64,000 bases of DNA from Gorsachius magnificus (taxonomy: Eukaryota > Chordata > Aves > Pelecaniformes > Ardeidae), in assembly GCA_034008185.1 (NCBI GenBank), contig CM067084.1, forward strand, positions 60,154,599 to 60,218,598, written 5' to 3'. This document shows, one piece after another, positions 58,013-64,000 of the stretch. The translations under genes and the position numbers were made by a program. A model generated the notes under the pieces. That model saw only the letters and a list, made by a program, of their open reading frames with translations. It was not told the origin of the DNA and ran no database searches. The first letter of the stretch is position 1, and each line of letters begins with the position of its first letter.

Positions 58013-59925
58013 TCAGTCTTGCGAATCCAGCGTAGGTTTCACCGCTCGGCTGGGCACCCACACCGGACCATCATCTGTGGAAACACACATGTAACCTCGA
58101 CCATTAAAAATACCAGGAACAGGCCCCTCCCAGATCCCGGTGGCTGGATCTCTGTACATCACCCTAAAATGAGGAATGGTTGTTGCACTATTGAATTTGA
58201 GGTTTTGGTGATGTATGACCATGGGTGGTTCTTCACGATCGCTCATCAAACACAGATAATTCAATGTAAAAAGTAAACGATATAATCTTTGCTATGCATC
58301 GGTCTCTGTTCCTTTTTGTTTGTTCAGATAGTCTTTTAGGACCTGGTGGGTACGTTCTATGAGCCCTTGCCCTGTTGGTGAGTGTGGAATTCCTGTTGTA
58401 TGTTTAACACCCCACTTCAATAGAAATGTCCTTAATTTCTGGCTAGTATATGCAGGCCCATTATCTGTTTTAATCTGCTCGGGCACTCCTAAAACTGCAA
58501 AACAAGCAAGCAGATGTTTACAGACATGAGGTGCTTTTTCACCAGGCAATGTGCTAGCCCATATCATTTTTGAAAAGGTGTCAATGGTCACATGCACATA
58601 CTTCAAACGACCAAATTCTGGAACATGTGTAACATCCATTTGCCACAACTCTAATAGTCCTTTTGGGTTCACTCCCTGTCCTATACCTGGTCCATGATTC
58701 CCACATCTAGGACAGGCTTGGACACAATGGATCGAGCTTCATTTTCTGTCAAATCAAATTGTCTCCTTAGACCCTTAGCATTCTGATGAAAGGTATCATG
58801 GCTTTGTCTAGCCTGTAGAAATTTATCCATTGGGGGTACATGACACACCGGACTAACTAGGCTATCAGCAATTTGATTACCTTGTCCTAATCCGAGATTC
58901 CACTGGTGACTACACACATGAATAACACAACAGGCCATAGTTCACTGTGTAAGTGTAGACCTCAACTGGATAAATAGTTTCCCTAGCCTAGGATCTGTTG
59001 TCTCTCTAAGAAGGGCATCCTCTAGCCGTGGCACTACACCAGCCACATATAGTGAGTCTGTTACTACATTTAGAGGATTATTAAACCAATTGCCTAAGGC
59101 CCAGACTACTGCAGCTAGTTCTAGTGTTTGCAATGAATCTTGAGCTTGCCCTTCTATTATGTGTTGACACCAATGACCTTTCTCCAGCCAGACACAAGCT
59201 GCTCGACGCAAGTGCTTCCCTGCATCAGTGTACACCGTGATACCATCAGCTAACGGTTCGTTTTGAACTTTAGTTTTCTTTACCCATTGATTGCGTTTCA
59301 GAAACTGCCATAACTTCCCTCTCGGTTGCTGTGAATGCACCTTCCCACTGTAGCCCAACAAGGCTTCCTGTATGGGTGTTGCATTCCGCAGCCACCATTC
59401 TAAATCTGCAGCATTAACAGGTATACTAATGTCGTCTGGTTCTTGTCCACTCATCTCGATAATTCTCCCCCTACCTTTTTGTATCAGTTCTCCTACCGCC
59501 TTGGGTCATGTCTGAATACTAGACCTTGGCTGTACACTTAAAAATACCCATTCCAGAATACTAACCACATTGTCATTGTCGTTACATTTGTCAGTGACAC
59601 AGTTAGGTAAGCTGGGAGAGGAAAGTTCCCCCTTTTTCTTTTTGCACACTGGCAAATGACGGCATAGGGTGAATCACTAGCATTGCATAACAACAAAGAA
59701 ATTGTCATGGATAGAATACGTCTGCTTGACCAAGCCACTTGTATCTTCTGTACGATTTGTTGCAATGCAGTCTGTTGTGCTGGCGTCAAAGTAATTGTGT
59801 CAGCTGGATGTTGTCCTCGCAAAAGTTTAGTCAAAGGTGCAATTTCAGTATTGGAGATACCAACACAATTGCGCACCCATTGGATGTCCCCAAGTAACGT
59901 TTGAACATCAGTTAGTGTTCACAAC
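58013..59925 (-). pseudogene. pol: pol remnant: RT end, RNase H and integrase (broken)
   Basis: Sense order on the minus strand. 59925-59650: RT thumb/connection (TEIAPLTKLLRG). 59648-59455: a disturbed stretch with a frameshift, a TGA and the second polypurine copy. 59454-58942: RNase H with D77 (VYTDAGK), E112 and D133 (VVTDSLYV); its final His region continues after a TGA at 58941-58939. 58938-58681: integrase zinc finger, cut from its CPRC half by a 2-bp GT duplication near 58731. 58672-58292: integrase core with D13, D70 (KTDNGPAYTS) and E106, correct D,D-35-E. After a TAG, 58264-58013 holds the DNA-binding C-terminus (GPVWVPSRAV). The RT palm with its catalytic motif is deleted, so no copying activity is possible. 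Confidence 0.88.
59626..59648 (-). repeat. Exact internal copy of the polypurine tract
   Basis: 23 of 23 bases equal 56703-56725, in the same orientation, inside the RT connection region of pol. Flanks differ on both sides. It falls in a stretch that seems longer than related RTs allow, between SPYAVICQ and ILEWVFL, and coincides with the frameshift. Confidence 0.85.
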
Positions 59926-60926
59926 TGAGCCGTACTACAGGACACGCTATCGGTGGAATGCCTCCCAAGCTAGCAGCTGCATCCCACTGCCCTTCCAAAA
60001 TAGCATCTCTCACGATTCCGCTCCATCGCGTGCGTTTCACTGATGCTGGTGGGCCTGCAGGAATCGAGGGAGGACTGGGATCCTCTATATTTAACGGAGG
60101 TTTGTCCTGTGACGATTCCGGTTTTATTCGTGGGTCAAAGTCATTAAGACGTTGTAGAATTGTGTGCAGTAGCTTATCTACATTCTTTTGAAACGATTTT
60201 TCACAATCAGCTGCTAGGTGGGGTTGCTGGAGCAGATGAGTCAGTGGAGGGCGGCAACGGCGGATACAAAGGTGGAGATGAGGGCAGAGGCTGACAGCCC
60301 TCTCCTTCCGTAGCGGAAGGCGGCGCAGGCCACTACTCCTCAGAAGTATCCTGGGGCACTACTTCTGTATGCAGCTCACTCCTTACCTGGGACTTGGTAG
60401 TGGCAACTTCCGTTTGCTCTGAACCCCATTGCAAAGCAGACGGACCTGCCGCCTCTTGCAGGAGAGAGACAGACTCAACATTCACATGGATTTCAGCAAC
60501 AGTTTTACAAGTAGTCCCAGTCATCCCTTTTACAGCGGAGAGTCCAAAAAATCGTGCCAAAGGCCCTGACTTACATTCAGTGTCCCTAAGTTTCTCTAAG
60601 GTTGGATCGGGATTTAACATTTGTGCAGCAGCACAAGCTACTTCTCTTTCTGCTTTCATGTTCTTTAAAGTTTCTAATACAGTGCGCCACAGCTCCCGGA
60701 CCGCTTTTACTTCTTTTTCATCTTTTTTGTCCCCAGTTATTGTCTTTTGCCACATCGTTTCCCCAAAGTCTTTCCACTCAGTAACCGAAAATAACAGAGG
60801 CATGTTGGTAAAGTGCCCCCATCGGCATCCTAAATTAATCAACTTAATCAGTTGTTTCACAGTTGTCTCGACCCCTCTCTTAGAAAGTATACTGGAGAGC
60901 AACCCGGCTGCAGCTTCTATTTCCAT
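59926..60926 (-). pseudogene. gag: gag remnant: matrix, p10-like region and start of capsid (broken)
   Basis: Gag builds the particle. The likely start is the ATG at 60926 (MEIEAAAGLL). The N-terminal 100 or so residues form a helical matrix-like domain (KQLIKLINLGCRWG, then VRELWRTVLETLK). The frame hits TAG at 60333-60335, then continues with a Pro-rich part holding the late-domain motif PPLY (60275-60264) and a TGA near 60210. After a frameshift it reads through a linker to GGIPPIACPVV, the typical start of capsid, and ends near 59930, where RT sequence follows. The rest of capsid, nucleocapsid and protease are deleted. The frame can be extended upstream of 60926 through the duplicated leader, but the start there is not natural. 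Confidence 0.82.
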
Positions 60927-60943
60927 TGCTGTGCTGCTTTTCA

Positions 60944-61180
60944 CCTCTGGGAGTCGAGAGGCCACCTTGATCCGTGTCAAACACTTCTCCCAGTTCCACC
61001 GTTGTCTCACCCCTCTTTTAAAGAGGATATCTGCGACCAACACCCCTCTGGGAGTCGAGAGGCCACCTCGATCCGTGTCGAACACTTCTCCCAGTTCCAC
61101 CGTTGTCTCGCCCCTCTTTTAAAGAGGATATCTGCGACCAACACCCCTCTGGGAGTCAAGAGGCCAGAACACTTCTCCCA
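60944..61180 (-). repeat. 101-bp tandem duplication in the gag leader
   Basis: Unit 1 is 60944-61044 and unit 2 is 61045-61145, 98 of 101 bases identical. A partial, internally shortened third copy runs from 61146 to about 61180. All three differences between units 1 and 2 are CpG to TpG/CpA changes in unit 1. The unit resembles, weakly, the start of gag next to it (60860-60905; SILSKRGVE against DILFKRGVR in the duplicate). Confidence 0.88.
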
Positions 61181-61295
61181 GCTGCCTTGCTTCCCAATTC
61201 CCCTCCTCTCGCTGCTTACCGCAGTCTCAGAGAACTTAGTCCAGCTAAGCTCTGATATTAGAACTGGTAACCGTTAACAACATCCTCTGGGTTAT

Positions 61296-61315
61296 GAAAC
61301 CATCCTCTGCTACCA
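61296..61315 (-). promoter_or_regulatory. Primer binding site for initiator tRNA-Met
   Basis: On the sense strand TGGTAGCAGAGGATGGTTTC begins two bases after the 5' LTR. It is an exact complement of the 3' end of vertebrate initiator tRNA-Met. Confidence 0.88.
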
Positions 61316-61317
61316 GA

Positions 61318-61626
61318 TGTCGAAAAGGAAAGTCGGCCCAGAGTAACGATAGAATCTCAATATGAGTATGGTCGTTCTCCCTTTATTGCGCAGCTAACAA
61401 AAGCATATATAGGCAGAAAACAGTAACATACATACACGTCACACTGTGATTGGTAGAACACCATTATACACACACCTACATCGCTACTGTGACTGGGACG
61501 GATCATCTGTCCGGCGGAGGGGCTTCTCCTTCTCTTCCGGTCATAGCTCCGCCCACATCCACTTAAGAGCAGGGGCTGTTGAATGGGACTAAATCATGCC
61601 CATTCTCACTCAGCCACTCCTCCACA
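61318..61626 (-). repeat. 5' LTR of the env-bearing provirus, full length
   Basis: 309 bp from TGTGGAGG to CGACA on the sense strand. The TATA box (CCTATATATGC, complement of about 61404-61414) and AATAAA (complement of 61382-61387) are about 20 bases apart, so R is short. It carries the 81-bp U3 segment lost in the other LTR, with a GGGCGGAGC GC-box-like site in it. Confidence 0.9.
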
Positions 61627-61632
61627 CAGAGG

Positions 61633-62075
61633 AGAGCAACTAGGATGATAAAGGGACTCAAACATCTCCCCTATGAGGAAAGGCTGAGGGAGTTGGGCTT
61701 GTTCAGCCTGAAGAAAAGAAGACTGAGAGGGGACCTCATCAATACATACAAATATCTTAAGGGTTGAAGTCACGAGGACGGAGCCAGACTCTTTGCAGTG
61801 GTGTCCAGCGACAGGACAAAGAGCAATGGATAAAAACTGAAACATAAGAGGTTTCAGTTGAACATGAGGAGGAACTTGTTTACTCTGAGGGTGATGGAGC
61901 ACTGGAACAGGCTGCCCAGGGGGGTTGTGGAGTCTCCTTCTCTGGAGATATTCAAAGCCCACCTGGATGAAGTCCTGTGTAACATGCTCTAGGTGAACCT
62001 GCTTTAGCAGGAGGGTTGGACTAGATGATCTCCCGAGGTCCCTTCCAACCCTTGCGATTCTGCGATTCTGTGACT
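61633..62075 (+). mobile_element. CR1 LINE, part 2 (after the provirus)
   Basis: Resumes exactly where 56473 broke off (AGAGCAACTAGGATGATAAAG), encoding [20 protein letters not shown], and goes through the 3' UTR to a worn tail (CGATTCTG)n near 62053-62075. An in-frame TGA lies near 61765, where the 3' region becomes broken. Confidence 0.9.
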
Positions 62076-62334
62076 TGACTTCTAATTTTCTTCTATACTG
62101 CAGCTTTTTGGGAGAGCTTATGAAATGATAAATTATTTCTTAACCATGAGGAATCAGTTTATTGGCCTCTGTAATACAACTCTTTCCAGTTCCTGCAGAA
62201 GGCATTTATGGCTGCAGTTACAATGGTCATATGAGAGCTGTTTATTCAAATGCTACATGGCAAATCTGGAAACTAGAAGCTCATGTTTGGGGAAGGAATG
62301 GTAATTTGACAGTAAAATTAAACTAATGATGATG

Positions 62335-62742
62335 AAAAGCCAAGAGAATTGGGGGTGTTTAGCCAAAAGAAGAGAAGGCTCTTGGGAGACATTATAGCAG
62401 CCTTCCAGTGCTTAAAGGATGCCTACAGAAAAGATAGTGAGGGAGTCTTTATCAGGGAATGTAGTGATAAGACAAAGGGTAATGGTTTTAAACTGTAAGA
62501 GAGTAGATTTAGATGAGATACTAGGAAGAAATTCTTTACTATGAGAGAGGGTGGCGAGAGACTGGAACAGGTTGCCCAGAGAAGTTGTGGATGTCCCCTC
62601 CCTGGAAGTGTTTAAGGTCAGATTGGATGGGACTTTGAATAACCTGATCTAGTGGAAGGCGTCCCTGACCATGGCAGGGGGCATGGAACTGGATGAACTT
62701 TAAAGGTCCCTTCCAACCCAAACCATTCTATGATTCTATGAT
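62335..62742 (+). mobile_element. CR1 LINE 3' fragment
   Basis: From LGVFSQKKRRLLGD-like sequence through FRLDEILGRNSLL- and QVAQRSCGCPLPGSV-like stretches (frames broken) and the 3' UTR (CTTTAAAGGTCCCTTCCAAC) to the tail ATTCTATGATTCTATGATT ending near 62742. It is a separate insertion from the CR1 just upstream. Confidence 0.85.
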
Positions 62743-62765
62743 TTCTCCTGTTTAGAACTGAATGG

Positions 62766-62922
62766 AGGCAGTGGAGGCCCCATCCCTAGAAACATTCAAG
62801 GCCAAGTTGAACGGGGCTCTGACCAACCTGATCTGGTTAAAGATGTCCCTGCTCACTGTAGAGGGGTTGGACTAGATGACCTCTAAAGGTACCTTCCAAC
62901 CCAAAACATTCTATGATTCTAT
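62766..62922 (+). mobile_element. Short CR1 LINE 3' end
   Basis: About 157 bases: GTGGAGGCCCCATCCCTAGA, ACTAGATGACCTCTAAAGG and the tail ACATTCTATGATTCTAT. It is the third CR1 3' end in the same orientation within 900 bases. Confidence 0.85.
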
Positions 62923-64000
62923 ATAAGGCAGAAGAATTACTTTTTTATATATATTTTTATTACCTTATTTCTTTGTTTTTACTATTTTGAAATAAAACAA
63001 TTGTTTCAAGACAAAAAAAGAGTTTCATGTTTAAAATAATGCCTGAATATTTTCATAATATTTTTTCCTTCAGTTAAAATCTACATGTGATATATTTGAA
63101 GATATTTTTATCCCTTCAAATCCATCTATTCATGCATTTTATTCCAATAATTAAACATCTCTGATTTACTTTCATTTTACGAAGAATTTCAGAAACCCTG
63201 ATGAAGCTTAGGAGTTCATTGAATGGAAGTTAAGAAAGTGATAGAAATTACTTTATGACACAATCCGTACAGGTTAGGATGGACCAATTTAGTTAGGAAA
63301 AAAAAAATCTTTAGAGATATAAAACTAGGAACATCTTTCATCCCAGCAACAACAACAAAAAACCAAGCAACATACTAAGAATTTCATCCGGAAAGACATT
63401 ATGTTATGGTATGCACAAAAAGAAAGTATTCAGATTTCTCTATCTTGAATTCATGTTGAAAAAGAATAGAGACTTAATAGAGTTGAATGAATGATTTATA
63501 CTCATTTTAGTTACCTAGTTTTACTGATTTTACTAATTGTTCAAAAGTGCAGGCTTTTCTGAAAAGGTGGTGAAATTTTTGAAGATTGTTTATACTGTGA
63601 TAATTTCACAGAAATAACTACTTTAAAACATTCAGTACTGTCAATAAAAACAGCATTCTACTTGTTTGTAGAAGTTACGAAATTAGATCTTGTAGTTTGA
63701 CTTTCTGAATTATGAGCAAGTCCGTTACAAAAATAGAGTATATTAGGTAAGTATGCAAAAATAATTTAAAAAAAATTAAGAGTTAAAAAATTAAGGTTGT
63801 ATTGAAATTAGTAAGTGAAAACTAATTTTAGGTTTGTTCACATCCCAAGATAAGTATGGTGATTAACAGTGCATTGATTGCTTTGTAATAACTTTTTGAG
63901 TATACTCTTTTATCCTACTTAAGAGTGAAAGAAATACCATTAAAGATGGCTTTCTTTTTTTTTTTTTAATGCCTGAATACAATGCATTAACATACTGTTG
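62923..64000. other. No gene seen; AT-rich intergenic DNA
   Basis: About 1.1 kb to the window end with A- and T-runs (for example 63299-63308 and 63955-63967). No recognised element. Confidence 0.45.

Larger units (their letters stand above)
56474..61626 (-). mobile_element. Alpharetrovirus-like endogenous provirus with open env, inserted in CR1
   Basis: 5.15 kb between LTRs, sense on the minus strand, flanked by the exact 6-bp repeat CAGAGG. Sense order: 5' LTR (61626-61318), initiator-tRNA-Met primer site, a leader with a 101-bp tandem duplication, a broken gag, a deletion joining early capsid to the end of RT, RNase H, integrase, env, polypurine tract and 3' LTR (56701-56474). Six-bp duplication, the CX6CC Env with an internal Cys-flanked fusion peptide and the RNase H/integrase type fit an avian class II, alpharetrovirus-like lineage. 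The LTRs differ at about 8 of 220 shared positions. gag/pol is dead; env is open. Confidence 0.9.

Noticed and set aside
60394..61122. 242-codon + strand frame opposite gag of the env-bearing provirus
   Set aside because: It is antisense to the gag remnant and its start lies in the 101-bp duplication; no motif, and open only because of the codon pattern on the sense strand.

Overview
The window looks like a gene-poor, AT-rich stretch of a bird genome. The evidence is the repeat content: several CR1 non-LTR retrotransposons ending in the (ATTCTATG)n tail typical of avian and reptilian CR1, LTRs of a class III (ERVL-like) family ending in TTAAACCACRACA, and an alpharetrovirus-like endogenous provirus. 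I recognise no host exon, tRNA, rRNA or bacterial feature. Every convincing coding region belongs to a transposable element. The species cannot be named from the sequence alone.

Layout. 1-4217: unique sequence, a reverse-oriented solo LTR (629-1153) and a reverse CR1 (1310-2990). 4218-10967: a complete two-LTR, env-less ERVL-like provirus on the + strand with a 5-bp target duplication (AGACA). It has a tRNA-Lys(CUU)-type primer site, an unusual multi-pass hydrophobic ORF before gag, an open gag, a UAG followed in frame by pro-pol, and decayed RT, RNase H and integrase. 10968-27511: AT-rich unique DNA with a solo LTR of the same family (14456-15039), an unrelated LTR (22468-23189) and a truncated ERVL-type LTR (25766-26143). 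27512-29404: a reverse CR1 fragment head to head with a + CR1 that keeps a long open RT frame. 29774-30351: a reverse LTR related to the one at 22468. 30352-54120: mostly featureless, with a CR1 3' end (37523-38297), a degraded CR1 (44101-44596) and a degraded ERVL-type LTR (47636-48275).

54121-62075 is a CR1 with endonuclease and RT that was split by a second provirus (56474-61626, minus strand, 6-bp target duplication CAGAGG). This provirus has an initiator-tRNA-Met primer site and a gag/pol wrecked by a large deletion, stops and frameshifts, yet a fully open 446-codon env. Two more CR1 3' ends follow at 62335-62922, then unique DNA to the end.

Most worth a second look: the open env inside an otherwise dead provirus, and the fact that its tail is encoded by a deleted U3; the membrane-type ORF before gag in the ERVL-like provirus, joined to gag by a 60-bp minisatellite that reads the same peptide motif in three frames; an exact 23-nt second copy of the polypurine tract inside pol of the env-bearing provirus; and a UAG at the gag/pro boundary followed by a stem that could form a pseudoknot.
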